Assembly (NCBI GenBank): GCA_026391835.1
Contig: JAPLDF010000012.1
Location: 26,160-90,159, forward strand
DNA from: Bacteroidota bacterium
GTDB taxonomy: Bacteria; Bacteroidota; Bacteroidia; Bacteroidales; FEN-979
DNA: 64,000 nt
Reading direction: 5' to 3'
The translations under genes were made by a program, and so were the position numbers. Within the stretch, counting starts at the first letter, position 1. Each line of letters begins with the position of its first letter. The notes under the pieces are model-generated. The model searched no databases and was not told the origin of the DNA. It worked only from the letters and a program-made list of their open reading frames with translations. Below are positions 54,388-62,545 of the stretch, one piece after another.

Positions 54388-55437
54388 TTAAATGTGAACT
54401 GAAACAACAACACTCATTCCAGCCCGCAGGATATCTTTGTATTTATCGGCGTCAATGATCTCAATCCTGACGGGGATCCGCTGCGTGACCTTCACAAAAT
54501 TCCCCGTGGCATTGTCGGGCGGCAGCAGCGAAAATTTGGCCCCGGTCGCTTCCGACAGGGAAAGTATCTTCCCCTCCACCTTCACGTTGGGATAACCATC
54601 GATTTTAATGGCAACCACCTGCCCCACATGGAGGTTCTTCAACTGGTTTTCCTTGAAGTTTGCAACGACCCACTGGCTCTCGCTGTTGACGATGGTAAAC
54701 AGCGGGGTGCCTGCCTGGATGAATTGCCCCTCGTCGATGTTCCTTTTTCCAAGTTTCCCGTCGGCGATGGCATAAATGCGGCAGTAGGTGAGTTTCAGCT
54801 TCTGCTGGTCGATCCGTGCTTTTTTAATGTCGGCCTGCGATTGTGCCTTGCTCACCAGCGAACGGAGCACCTCCAGCCGTGTTTCGGCGACTTTCACATC
54901 CATCTGGCTCGCTTCAAGTTGCTTGGCGTTGATGTCGAAATTCGACTGGCTGTCGTCAAGCTGCCGTTTGGTAATGGCATTGCCGTCGTAAAGGCTCTTA
55001 TCGCGGGCCATGTCGTTGGATGCCTTGGTCTGCCGCAGCCGGATTACTTCAAGATTCCCTTTCGAATAGGCCAGCGATGCCTCTGCGTTGGTCAGGGAAG
55101 CCCTGGCATTTTCGATATCCGACAGCGACTGGCTGAAATCGGCCTGCATCTCCTGCAGCTGAAGGTCAAGCTCCGTGGTGTCGACCACCATCAGCAGTTG
55201 TCCCTTTTTCACCACCGAATAGTCGTCGACATAAATTTTATCCACGTAACCCGAAACCCTTGTGAGGATGGGAACCAGCCGCATCTCTACCTGGGCATTG
55301 TCGGTTTCTTCGTGATGAAAGGCATACCAGACTTCTTTGGAAAGGTAGATCAGGGCGATCAGGACCACGGTACCGATGATGATGCGGGGAAATATTTTTT
55401 TCCCTTTTTTTGGTTCAGTGTTGGATTCAGCGTCCAT
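54388..55437 (-). CDS. HlyD/EmrA-type membrane fusion protein
   Basis: 349 residues. One N-terminal membrane helix (IIIGTVVLIALIYLSKEVWYAF) is followed by the first lipoyl half (ILTRVSGYVDKIYVDDYSVVKKGQLLMVVD), a long coiled coil (about residues 75-200), the second lipoyl half (IYAIDGKLGKRNIDEGQFIQAGTPLF is close to IYAIADGKLG...) and a beta-barrel domain. It bridges the MFS exporter and TolC. It is the first gene of the operon, and its promoter interlocks with that of the divergent MarR gene, so MarR control is likely. Confidence 0.92.
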   Translation of the reverse strand: MDAESNTEPKKGKKIFPRIIIGTVVLIALIYLSKEVWYAFHHEETDNAQVEMRLVPILTRVSGYVDKIYVDDYSVVKKGQLLMVVDTTELDLQLQEMQADFSQSLSDIENARASLTNAEASLAYSKGNLEVIRLRQTKASNDMARDKSLYDGNAITKRQLDDSQSNFDINAKQLEASQMDVKVAETRLEVLRSLVSKAQSQADIKKARIDQQKLKLTYCRIYAIADGKLGKRNIDEGQFIQAGTPLFTIVNSESQWVVANFKENQLKNLHVGQVVAIKIDGYPNVKVEGKILSLSEATGAKFSLLPPDNATGNFVKVTQRIPVRIEIIDADKYKDILRAGMSVVVSVHI

Positions 55438-55452
55438 GTAAATAGTTTTTTA

Positions 55453-55507
55453 TATTTTTGCAAAAGTAAACTAAGTTGACTAATTATAGACAATGAAGTT
55501 GACTAAT
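55453..55507. promoter_or_regulatory. Interlocked divergent promoters and repeat operator between HlyD and MarR genes
   Basis: TATTTTTGCAAAAGTA at 55453-55468 contains two -7 boxes head to head: TATTTTTG for the plus strand (MarR) and, read on the minus strand, TACTTTTG for the HlyD operon. Each start of transcription would fall inside the other's box. AAGTTGACTAAT occurs twice, at 55473-55484 and 55496-55507, 23 bp apart (about two helix turns), and the second copy lies inside the MarR coding start. These are good candidates for MarR binding sites. Confidence 0.6.
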
Positions 55508-56032
55508 CTTCTAATAAAAATTGCAATGCTCTCGAAATCAGTCAAAAAAAAATTAACCGCTCATAAGCTTCCCAAAGAAGAGAGTTTTGGCCGCCAGATT
55601 TATTTCCTGTACCGCTACCTGGCGGTATGGAATGATGAGCAGTGGACCCGGCTCGGTTTACACCCGATGGGGCCAAGCCATATCCACCTGCTGTTCACCA
55701 TCGGGCTCGACGGCGTATCGAACAGCGAGATGGCCCGCCGGGCAAAGGTTTCAAAGCAGGCGATGAGCAAACTGGTGCAGGAGATGCTGAAGCATGAACT
55801 CATCGTGATCGACCCGAACGAGCACGACAGCCGCTGCAACATCATCTCCCTGACGGACCAGGGTGCCAGCATGCTGATGAAGATCTGGGAAGCCAACAAA
55901 CTGCTGGCAGCCGAGTTTGAAGCGCGGCTGGGCAAGGCAAAAGCAAAGAGGCTGCTGGCCCTGATGGCCGAGCTGGTGGAGTCGCTGGACACCGAAACAA
56001 GCCCGGTTGCTTCTTCCCAGGCCTCACAATGA
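55493..56032 (+). CDS. MarR-family regulator of the adjacent efflux operon
   Basis: 179 residues (a second ATG at 55526 would give 168). The winged helix-turn-helix is clear: GLDGVSNSEMARRAKVSKQAMSKLVQEMLKHELI, then the wing IDPNEHDSRCNIISLTDQG, flanked by dimerisation helices. A single Cys in the wing (SRCN) is notable. It is divergent from the HlyD-MFS-TolC operon with 55 bp between start codons, the standard position for a MarR repressor released by a pump substrate. Autoregulation is expected from the shared operator region. Confidence 0.92.
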   Translation: MKLTNLLIKIAMLSKSVKKKLTAHKLPKEESFGRQIYFLYRYLAVWNDEQWTRLGLHPMGPSHIHLLFTIGLDGVSNSEMARRAKVSKQAMSKLVQEMLKHELIVIDPNEHDSRCNIISLTDQGASMLMKIWEANKLLAAEFEARLGKAKAKRLLALMAELVESLDTETSPVASSQASQ

Positions 56033-56104
56033 GAGATTGTATAAAATTGTTTTCATATCCCTTTAGGGAATTAATGTGGGTAGAATCGCATGAAGAGATG
56101 CATT

Positions 56105-56128
56105 ATTTCGTCCCGTACGGGACGAAAT
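56105..56128. repeat. Perfect 24-bp palindrome
   Basis: The 24 bases at 56105-56128 (centre TCCCGTACGGGA, outer arms ATTTCG and CGAAAT) are fully self-complementary. Related GTCCC/GGGAC hairpins occur at 57890-58045. It is the first of a series of short GC-rich hairpins in the gene-free region. Confidence 0.85.
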
Positions 56129-56164
56129 GGCAATCAGGACATTCGATTTCTACCCATATTTTGT

Positions 56165-57470
56165 GCCTGCGGCACTAAGTTGTACAAAACCAATTGTATC
56201 GAACGACCTCACTTTGGCTCCGGAGGAGCCTGATTTTGGTAGAATTTGTTGTCACGTTCACCATCATCGGCCCTGTAAGGGCCGGATTATCCGCAACGGT
56301 ACAACATGATCAATCATAATACATGGCAATTGGTAGGGTTTGATTCAATTTGATTGTTTTAAAAATTCGACCCTTACAGGGCCGTCAATTTGAATTGTCC
56401 CCACCTTGCTACCAAAATTTGATCCCGACGGGATCATTCCCTTGCAGGAATTAACGACCTGCTCCACCCATTGCCAATTCCTGGACCCGGATTCAACTTG
56501 CAGAAATACAGCTACAAAGGCACCAAAACACTATGTGTCAAATGAGTTCACCCCGGCTCCGGAGGAGCCGGATTTTAGTAGAATTTGTTGTCACCTTCAG
56601 CATCATCGGACCGGTCGGGGCCGGATTATCCGCAACGGTACAACATGATCAATCAAATAACACATGCCAATTGGTGTGGTTTGATTTAATTTGATTGTTT
56701 AAAAAATTCGACCCTTACAGGGCCGTCAATTTGAATTGTCTCCACCTTGCTACCAAAATTTGATCCCTCCGGGACCATCCCCTTGCAGGGATTAACGACC
56801 TGATCCACACCATTACAAATTCTTTGCCCCGGATTCAACTTGCAGAAATCCAGCTACAAAGGCACCAAAACACTATGTGTCAAATGACTTCACCCCGGCT
56901 CCGGGGGAGCCGGATTTTGGTAGAATTTGTTGTCACGTTCACCATCATCGGCCCTGTAAGGGCCGGATTATTTGTAATGGTACAACCTTGTCTATCAAAA
57001 CATCTGCCAATTGGTTTGATTTAATTTGATTGTTTTAAAAATTCGACCCCTGCAGGGCCGTCAATTTGAATTGTCCCCACCTTGCTACCAAAATTTGATC
57101 CCGACGGGATCATTCCCTTGCAGGAATTAACGACCTGCTCCACCCATTGCCAATTCCTGGACCCGGATTCAACTTGCAGAAATCCAGCCACAAACGCACT
57201 AAAACACTATGTATCATATGACTTCACCCCGGCTCCGGGGGAGCCGGATTTTGGTAGAATTTGTTGTCACGTTCACCATCATCGGCCCGGTCGGGGCCGG
57301 ATTATCCGCAACGGCAGAACATGATCAATCATAATACATGGCAATTGGTGTGGTTTGATTTAATTTGATTGTTTTAAAAATTCGACCCTTACAGGGCCGT
57401 CAATTTGAATTGTCCCCATCTTGCTACCAAAATTTGATCCCTCCGGGACCATCCCCTTGCAGGGACGGAT
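56165..57470. repeat. About four tandem ~340-bp units rich in 3-nt-loop hairpins
   Basis: The phrase GCCGTCAATTTGAATTGTC begins at 56381, 56722, 57057 and 57396 (periods 341, 335 and 339). Units contain the hairpins GGCTCC-GGA-GGAGCC, GGCCCT-GTA-AGGGCC (or a GTC-loop form), then CCCT-TAC-AGGG and GATCCC-GAC-GGGATC or a TCC-loop variant. Loops on the left are the reverse complements of those on the right, so the hairpins face each other as in REPIN-type elements. No reading frame makes sense as a gene. No transposase of matching type is in the region. Confidence 0.8.
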
Positions 57471-57481
57471 GGCTGCAGCAT

Positions 57482-57530
57482 ACACCTGGTGAACCTTTGT
57501 GACCTTGTGCCTTTGTGGCCAGTAAATAGT
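57482..57530 (+). repeat. Dispersed CTTTGTGACCTTGTGCC repeat, copy A
   Basis: A ~40-bp stretch starting TGGTGAACCTTTGTGACC and ending GTGGCCAGTAAA recurs, with few changes, at 59859-59898. It is related to the 8-bp tandem array at 4008. Confidence 0.7.
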
Positions 57531-57662
57531 TGTCGGAGTTGATTAATTATTCTTTTGTGAATTAATTCACGAAAAGTTAATAGTTATATCATAACTTTCA
57601 CACGGCAATAGTTCAACCAATGAAATTATTGTTTGATATGGAGACTACTTAAATTACTGAAC

Positions 57663-57713
57663 ATGACCTCTCCCCGGCCCTCCCCTCCAAGGGGAGGGAC
57701 GGGGAGAGGTCAT
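57663..57713. repeat. 51-bp near-perfect inverted repeat
   Basis: ATGACCTCTCCCC (57663-57675) pairs perfectly with GGGGAGAGGTCAT (57701-57713), and the inner parts (CCCTCCCCT with AGGGGAGGG) also pair, leaving a loop of a few bases. An A/T-rich stretch follows on the plus strand. It could act as a bidirectional terminator or be a mobile hairpin; no gene end is adjacent. Confidence 0.75.
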
Positions 57714-57751
57714 TAAAAATCAGGAAGATGATAAAAACTTTAGCAAGGAAG

Positions 57752-57808
57752 GGTAACCGGGATGCTCCTGGTGCGGGGCTTCCACTTTTACAAAAGGAAT
57801 GTTTCTTA
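57752..57808 (+). repeat. Stray copy of the downstream flank of the T9SS paralogues
   Basis: The stretch around CGGGATGCTCCTGGTGCGGG, continuing to AAAAGGAATGTT, closely matches 59721-59765, which follows the stop codon of the first T9SS paralogue, and more weakly 61635-61665 after the second. It may mark a lost third copy. Confidence 0.55.
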
Positions 57809-57887
57809 TTAAAACATCGGCCAGAACAGATTTTCAAACACAGAAAGTAATCATTCATTAATAAAATTCATGGTGGTCCGGTTAACT

Positions 57888-58045
57888 TTCTATTTCGTCC
57901 CTACGGGACTTTTATTCATCAGGCAACTTGTTTTCTACCAACATCTTGTCCCTACGGGACGATCCCTTTAGGGACGAAATGTCGGTAGGAATGAGGTTCA
58001 AGCCCTGCTAATTAAAGTCCTGTAAGGACGTAATGTTTACAGGGC
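57888..58045. repeat. Cluster of GTCCC/GGGAC hairpins
   Basis: Several short inverted repeats: GTCCC-TAC-GGGAC twice (near 57898 and 57950), TCCC-TTTA-GGGA near 57962, and TCCT-GTA-AGGA near 58020. They resemble the palindrome at 56105 and belong to the same hairpin type. No gene is present between 57531 and 58096. Confidence 0.6.
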
Positions 58046-58096
58046 ATTCCGAATATTCATTCATATTTAACCGGATAAAAGTGAAAAAATAAAATT

Positions 58097-59713
58097 ATGA
58101 AAACGATTTCTATAAAATATCCAGTCATTTTCTTTCTGATGTTATTTGTTAGCCAAATCTCCGCACAGGAAATCCAATGGGCGAATCACGCCGGTGGCGC
58201 CGGAATGGAGAACGGCAGATCAAGTGTAGTGGATCTGTCAGGAAATATCTATTACACTGGAATCTATAAAAGCGCAGAATGTTTTTTTGTCACAGATACA
58301 CTTTCTCAATTTGGCTACAACGGGATGTTTATTGCTAAATACAGCCCCCAGGGCAATGAACTTTGGGTGAAAGAATTTGGAGATGACAATGAGGGTATGG
58401 CACAAGCAATAACCAATATGACTTATTCTCCGGCATCTGATAAAATATATTTTACCGGTTGCATTTATTCAACTAATCATGGTACACGCAATTTGTTAGC
58501 AAAGCTCAATACTGAAGGCAATGTAATCTGGATGAAAACTTTTCCAGGTGTAACAGAATTCTCCGGTTTTAAAGCCATTACTCTTGATGAAAACGAGAAT
58601 ATCTTTATTGCGGGGAGTATTCCAACCATGGTGATGTTTGATTCAATTCAGGTTGAGGCAGGAGGTTTCATTGCAAAATTTGATAGCAGCGGCAATTGCA
58701 TTTGGGCAAAAAAGAAATTTGGTGCTAATCAGCCATTGGCCTCACAAGTTGAAACATATGGTATTAAAGTACGTGATAATAAAATATTTGTATCCGGCTA
58801 TATGACCTATGATGGGGTCATTTTTATAGATACAATGAAAATTTCACACAAAGGATCATTCAGCAGTATGGTCATGTGTTTTGATTCAGCCTGCAATATT
58901 CAATGGATAACCGAAGGAATTTCCAGAATGACCTACTCATATTCCAATATAGCCATTGATAATGCTTCAAACATATATTATACAGGATGCTTCAGAGATA
59001 CAATTTCCTTCCCGGGAAACCTTGTCACAACGTGGCCAGGAAGAAAAGATATGTTTCTTGTTAAACTCGATAAAAACGGTATTGTTAAATGGGTGAACCA
59101 AACGCACGCTTCAGTTGCAGAGGGGTTGGATGTTATTTCTGATGATCAGGGAAATTCATATACAACGGGGTACTTTAAGGGTGGGGGGTCATTTGGCAAT
59201 TTTTACATTCCATCGATATCCAACAAAGATATGTTTCTTGCCCGGTATGATTCAGCTGGCGTTTGCCGGGGGGTGATAAATTTTGCGGATGGGAATGGGG
59301 ATGGATTATCACAGGATGTGGATGGAAATCCAAGTTTTATGTTTCTTTTTGGTTCTACCACTACAGTAGGACAAAGTACCTTTTCAAGTTACGGCTCTTC
59401 AGATTTTATTTTTGCCAAATGCTCTGCCATCACCGGTACCGGAGAGACAAAAAGCATGATACAAAACCAGTTGCTGATCTATGCCAACCCCACCACCGGT
59501 AAATGCAACATTACCATCCCGGATGATTTTTTGAACGAGAAACACCTTTCTTTAAAGGTTTTTGATAGCCAGGGTAAGCTGCTGCAACAGGTGCCGGTGG
59601 AGAAGACCGAAGGAAAAATCAAACTGAACCTCGAAGCCCGGGGAAAGGGAATCTACAACGCCATCCTGAGCAATGGGAAAAGAAGTTATTCAGGAAAGAT
59701 TGTTGTCCGGTAG
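58097..59713 (+). CDS. Secreted beta-propeller-type protein with T9SS sorting domain, copy 1
   Basis: 538 residues, signal peptide MKTISIKYPVIFFLMLFVSQ ending near SAQ. The body has recurring G-N-I-Y-Y-T-G / G-N-E-L-W-V-K phrases about 45-60 residues apart (GNIYYTGIYKSAECFF, GNELWVKEFGDDNEG, ENIFIAGSIPT, GNCIWAKKKFG, SNIYYTGCFRD, GNSYTTGYFKGGG), which is the SBBP beta-propeller repeat pattern. The last ~85 residues (LLIYANPTTGKCNITIPDD to YSGKIVVR) are a T9SS type A domain. The body is AT-rich, while the tail is GC-richer and almost identical to that of the next gene. It may be a surface or released binding protein; no active site is recognised. Confidence 0.85.
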   Translation: MKTISIKYPVIFFLMLFVSQISAQEIQWANHAGGAGMENGRSSVVDLSGNIYYTGIYKSAECFFVTDTLSQFGYNGMFIAKYSPQGNELWVKEFGDDNEGMAQAITNMTYSPASDKIYFTGCIYSTNHGTRNLLAKLNTEGNVIWMKTFPGVTEFSGFKAITLDENENIFIAGSIPTMVMFDSIQVEAGGFIAKFDSSGNCIWAKKKFGANQPLASQVETYGIKVRDNKIFVSGYMTYDGVIFIDTMKISHKGSFSSMVMCFDSACNIQWITEGISRMTYSYSNIAIDNASNIYYTGCFRDTISFPGNLVTTWPGRKDMFLVKLDKNGIVKWVNQTHASVAEGLDVISDDQGNSYTTGYFKGGGSFGNFYIPSISNKDMFLARYDSAGVCRGVINFADGNGDGLSQDVDGNPSFMFLFGSTTTVGQSTFSSYGSSDFIFAKCSAITGTGETKSMIQNQLLIYANPTTGKCNITIPDDFLNEKHLSLKVFDSQGKLLQQVPVEKTEGKIKLNLEARGKGIYNAILSNGKRSYSGKIVVR

Positions 59714-60012
59714 CGTAAGCGGGATGCCCCTGGTGCGGGACAGCCTCTTTTGCGAAAGGAATATTGAGACTACTTTGATAAGTAATAAAACAAAAAAATG
59801 CCACTAAGCCTCAAAGACAATAAGAAACACAAAGTATTAGATATCTGCAGTATATGCTTGGTGAACCTTTGTGACCTTGTGCCTTAGTGGCCAATAAACA
59901 CATTACGGAATAGACTCAATTATGCAATGTCCATAATAACAACATTCATGCAAACCGTGAATGATAATATCTGGATATTCCATGTGACCATTAAAAAACA
60001 AAGTATTAACAC
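59714..60012. repeat. Intergenic spacer with dispersed repeats
   Basis: No gene. It holds the flank repeat (59721-59765), an inverted pair CCACTAAG (59801-59808) and CTTAGTGG (59883-59890) that brackets CTTTGTGACCTTGTGCC-type sequence, and CATTCA-N9-TGAATG near 59942-59962. Confidence 0.6.
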
Positions 60013-61629
60013 ATGAAAACGATTTCTATAAAATATCCAGTCATTTTCCTTCTGATATTATTGGTTGCCCAAATCTCTGCACAGGAAATCCAATGGGCGA
60101 ATCATGCCGGTGGTACTGGAGACGATTTGGGAGGATCAAGTGTTGTAGATAAAGCAGGTAACATTTATTTCTGTGGTGTCTTTACAGGGAGTGAATGTTA
60201 CTTTAAAACTGATACACTCTATCAATTGGGTTCTAATGGGATGTTTATTGTGAAATATGACTCTGAGGGTAATGAACTTTGGGTCAGGCAATACGGGAAC
60301 AGCAACCTGGATATCAGTCAGGAAATAATGGATATGGAATATGATTCGGGTTCGAATATGATATTTTGCACCGGTAGAATTTTTGTAACCGGCATTGGAA
60401 TCCGTAATTTTCTTGCAAAACTTGATACGGATGGCAGAACCGTATGGATGAGGACATACTCTGGAGTTAGTTCATTTTCAAGTTTCTTTGCGTTAACGCT
60501 TGATGAAAATGAAAACATTTACATCACTGGCAGTCTTTCAACAACAGTGAATTTTGATACAATCCCTGTTGCTCCCGGAGGATTTATTGCCAGGTTTGAC
60601 AAAAACGGAAATTGTGTCTGGGCAAAAAAGAAATTTGGATACAACCAGATTGCAATATCGGAAGTCAATTTGACGGGAATCAAAGTTTTAAGTGATAAAA
60701 TCCTTGTATCCGGCTACATGCAATATGATGGAACCATTTTCATAGATACTATGAAGATTTCACACAAAGGTTCTGGTAGCAGCATGATCATGTGTTTTGA
60801 TATGGAATGCAATATTCAATGGATAACAGAAGGGATTTCGAAAATGACTTACTCGTATTCTGATATTGCCGTTGACACAGCATCGAATATCTATTATACA
60901 GGATGTTTCAGAGATACGATAAATTTTGCCGGTAACCAACTTGTTACATGGCCAGGTATGAAGGATTTGTTTCTAATTAAAATGGATAAGTATGGGAGCG
61001 TAAAATGGTTGTCACAAACCCATGCTTCCATTGCAGAAGGAGAGGATATAATTTCGGATAAAAACGGGAATATCTATGTTACCGGATACTTTAAAGGGCA
61101 AGGTTCTTTTGGCAATAAGGTTATCGCATCCCTGAGCGTGAAAGATATGTTTTTGGCAAGTTACAACTCGACCGGTGAATGCAAAGGTGTTGTTAATTTT
61201 GCAAATGGCCAGGGAAATGGCATGTCACAGGATGTCCATGGTAATCCATGTTTTATATTTCTTTTTGGTTCGACCACTACGATAGGAAAAAGTACCTTTT
61301 CAAGTTATGGCTCATCAGATGTTATTTTTGCCAAATGCTCTGCCATCACAGGTACAGGAGAGACAAAAAGTATGATACAAAACCAGTTGCTGATTTACGC
61401 CAACCCCACCACCGGTAAATGCAACATCACCGTCCCGGATGATTTTTTGAACGAGAAACACCTTTCTTTACAGGTTTTTGATAGCCAGGGAAAGCAGGTG
61501 CAACAGGTGCCGGTGGAGAAGACCGAAGGAAAAATCAAACTGAACCTCGAAGCCCGGGGAAAGGGGATCTACAACGCCGTCCTCAGCAATGGGAAAAGAA
61601 GTTATTCAGGAAAGATTGTTGTCAGGTAG
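60013..61629 (+). CDS. Secreted beta-propeller-type protein with T9SS sorting domain, copy 2
   Basis: 538 residues, a tandem paralogue of 58097-59713 with exactly the same length. The first 36 bases are identical, the body has diverged (many replacements, no indels by eye) and the last ~290 bases are nearly identical. The same propeller phrases occur (GNIYFCGVFTGSECYF, GNELWVRQYGNSN, ENIYITGSLSTT, GNCVWAKKKFG, SNIYYTGCFRD, GNIYVTGYFKGQG). The shared tail with a divergent body suggests gene conversion of the secretion domain or selection for diversity of the exposed part. Function unknown. Confidence 0.85.
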   Translation: MKTISIKYPVIFLLILLVAQISAQEIQWANHAGGTGDDLGGSSVVDKAGNIYFCGVFTGSECYFKTDTLYQLGSNGMFIVKYDSEGNELWVRQYGNSNLDISQEIMDMEYDSGSNMIFCTGRIFVTGIGIRNFLAKLDTDGRTVWMRTYSGVSSFSSFFALTLDENENIYITGSLSTTVNFDTIPVAPGGFIARFDKNGNCVWAKKKFGYNQIAISEVNLTGIKVLSDKILVSGYMQYDGTIFIDTMKISHKGSGSSMIMCFDMECNIQWITEGISKMTYSYSDIAVDTASNIYYTGCFRDTINFAGNQLVTWPGMKDLFLIKMDKYGSVKWLSQTHASIAEGEDIISDKNGNIYVTGYFKGQGSFGNKVIASLSVKDMFLASYNSTGECKGVVNFANGQGNGMSQDVHGNPCFIFLFGSTTTIGKSTFSSYGSSDVIFAKCSAITGTGETKSMIQNQLLIYANPTTGKCNITVPDDFLNEKHLSLQVFDSQGKQVQQVPVEKTEGKIKLNLEARGKGIYNAVLSNGKRSYSGKIVVR

Positions 61630-61749
61630 GCAACCCGGGATGCTCCGGATGCCGGGATACCTGCCAAACCATTCTTTGAAATCAGTGACCCGTTCGCGGC
61701 TCCTGTTTTCATCGCTCCAGCACCCTGAAAAAAAATGCAAAAAACCGTA
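61630..61749. other. Spacer between the T9SS paralogue and the transposase array
   Basis: 120 bp with a degenerate copy of the flank repeat (GGGATGCTCCGGATGCCGGG) and no gene. The array's first unit begins at the TTACCTTTTCTC phrase at 61750. Confidence 0.5.
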
Positions 61750-61887
61750 TTACCTTTTCTCTTTTTACCGATTAAACATATAGTTGTTCTTATAATGATG
61801 AATAAGTAAGTTGGGTGTCAGTCCGGTTTCCCTCCAAGACCAGTAAGTTGTTTTTCAGGCAGACACGAAGTGGCTGAATCTCAATAA

Positions 61888-61947
61888 CCGTGGGTGAAAC
61901 CCACGGATGTCAGCGGCAAATGGAACCATCAGCCCCGAATGGGGCTG
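61888..61947 (+). repeat. Left REP-like hairpins of unit 1 (GAA loops)
   Basis: CCGTGGGT-GAA-ACCCACGG at 61888-61906 and CAGCCCC-GAAT-GGGGCTG at 61930-61947. A degraded third, GACAC-GAA-GTGGC, lies near 61862-61874 and is perfect in units 2-4 (CAGCCAC-GAA-GTGGCTG, for example 62653-62669). All lie in the 5' leader of the transposase gene, so they could also fold in its mRNA. Confidence 0.85.
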
Positions 61948-61962
61948 AACAAAATAAACAAT

Positions 61963-62409
61963 ATGTCCAGCTATCGTCAGATCCTGTATCACCTGGTTTT
62001 CCGGACAAAATACAGCTATAAAACCCTCAATCCCATATACGCCAAAGAACTTTTTGCGTATGTTTCAGGCTATGTAAAAAATAAAAATTGTGTTCTTTAC
62101 AGGATAAATGGCGTTGAAAACCATCTGCACATTTTATGTGATTTACATCCATCCATTGCATTGGCAGACTTTATCCGGGATCTGAAAACCTCAACTTCGA
62201 TCTGGCTTAAACAATCAGGAAAATTTCCTGATTTTCAAGGCTGGGCTGAAGGATATGCAGCTTTAACTTATGGATGGCGGGATAAAGAAAGGATTGTTTC
62301 TTACATTAAAAATCAGCAGGAGCATCACAAAAATTTATCGTTTGAAGATGAACTAAAAAAACTACTTCTGGAAAACGGGGTAAGCATCAATGAGAATTTC
62401 TTTCCATGA
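61963..62409 (+). CDS. IS200/IS605-like (REP-associated) Y1 transposase, intact copy
   Basis: 148 residues from the ATG at 61963. An upstream in-frame ATG at 61894 lies within the left hairpin region and is unlikely. The sequence starts SSYRQILYHLVFRTKYS, typical of Y1_Tnp (PF01797). The HUH motif is His54-Leu-His56 in VENHLHILCDLHP, and the catalytic tyrosine is Tyr114 in ERIVSYIKNQQEHH. These enzymes cut and join single-stranded DNA at hairpins. No TnpB/IscB partner gene is near. Compact, hairpin-flanked, partnerless Y1 genes fit REP-associated tyrosine transposases (RAYTs). Copies 2 and 3 downstream lack Tyr114. Confidence 0.92.
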   Translation: MSSYRQILYHLVFRTKYSYKTLNPIYAKELFAYVSGYVKNKNCVLYRINGVENHLHILCDLHPSIALADFIRDLKTSTSIWLKQSGKFPDFQGWAEGYAALTYGWRDKERIVSYIKNQQEHHKNLSFEDELKKLLLENGVSINENFFP

Positions 62410-62419
62410 AATTGATATT

Positions 62420-62503
62420 CAGCTCCTTCGGAGCTGAGGTTTTACAGTTCCCTGGTCCGTGGGTTTCACCCACGGTTATTGAAATCGGGCCCTTTCAGGG
62501 CCC
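62420..62503 (+). repeat. Right REP-like hairpins of unit 1 (TTC loops)
   Basis: CAGCTCC-TTC-GGAGCTG at 62420-62436, CCGTGGGT-TTC-ACCCACGG at 62457-62475 and GGGCCCT-TTC-AGGGCCC at 62487-62503. The loops are the reverse complement of the left-side GAA loops, so the right hairpins are oriented opposite to the left. Confidence 0.88.
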
Positions 62504-62545
62504 TGCATCAGGCGCTGATGGCATTGATAAATCAGGACGAACTGG

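Larger units (their letters stand above)
61750..62545 (+). mobile_element. REP-transposase unit 1 (complete)
   Basis: The unit runs from TTACCTTTTCTCTTTTTACC at 61750 to the next copy of that phrase at 62546. It contains three left hairpins, an intact HUH transposase gene and three right hairpins. The units repeat directly at 61750, 62546, 63155 and 63798 (periods 796, 609 and 643). Left and right outer hairpins, TCAATAACCGTGGGT and ACCCACGGTTATTGA, are exact inverted repeats. Confidence 0.85.

Noticed and set aside
54628..55479. 283-residue plus-strand reading frame
   Set aside because: Antisense to the HlyD-type gene with its lipoyl and coiled-coil motifs; no signal of its own.
56406..57324. 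Several 60-80-residue frames with similar products in the 340-bp repeats
   Set aside because: They recur because the DNA repeats. They start and stop at different places in the units and translate the hairpins; no protein-like conservation.
56165..57470. Possible CRISPR array
   Set aside because: The units are ~340 bp and nearly identical throughout, with no short repeat/variable spacer pattern and no cas genes.
57649..57858. 69-residue minus-strand frame
   Set aside because: It reads through the 51-bp inverted repeat and the flank repeat, so its sequence is explained by repeats.
61894..61962. Transposase starting at the ATG at 61894
   Set aside because: The added residues translate the left hairpins. 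The Y1 family begins near the SSYRQ segment, directly after the ATG at 61963, and copy 3 has no such extension.
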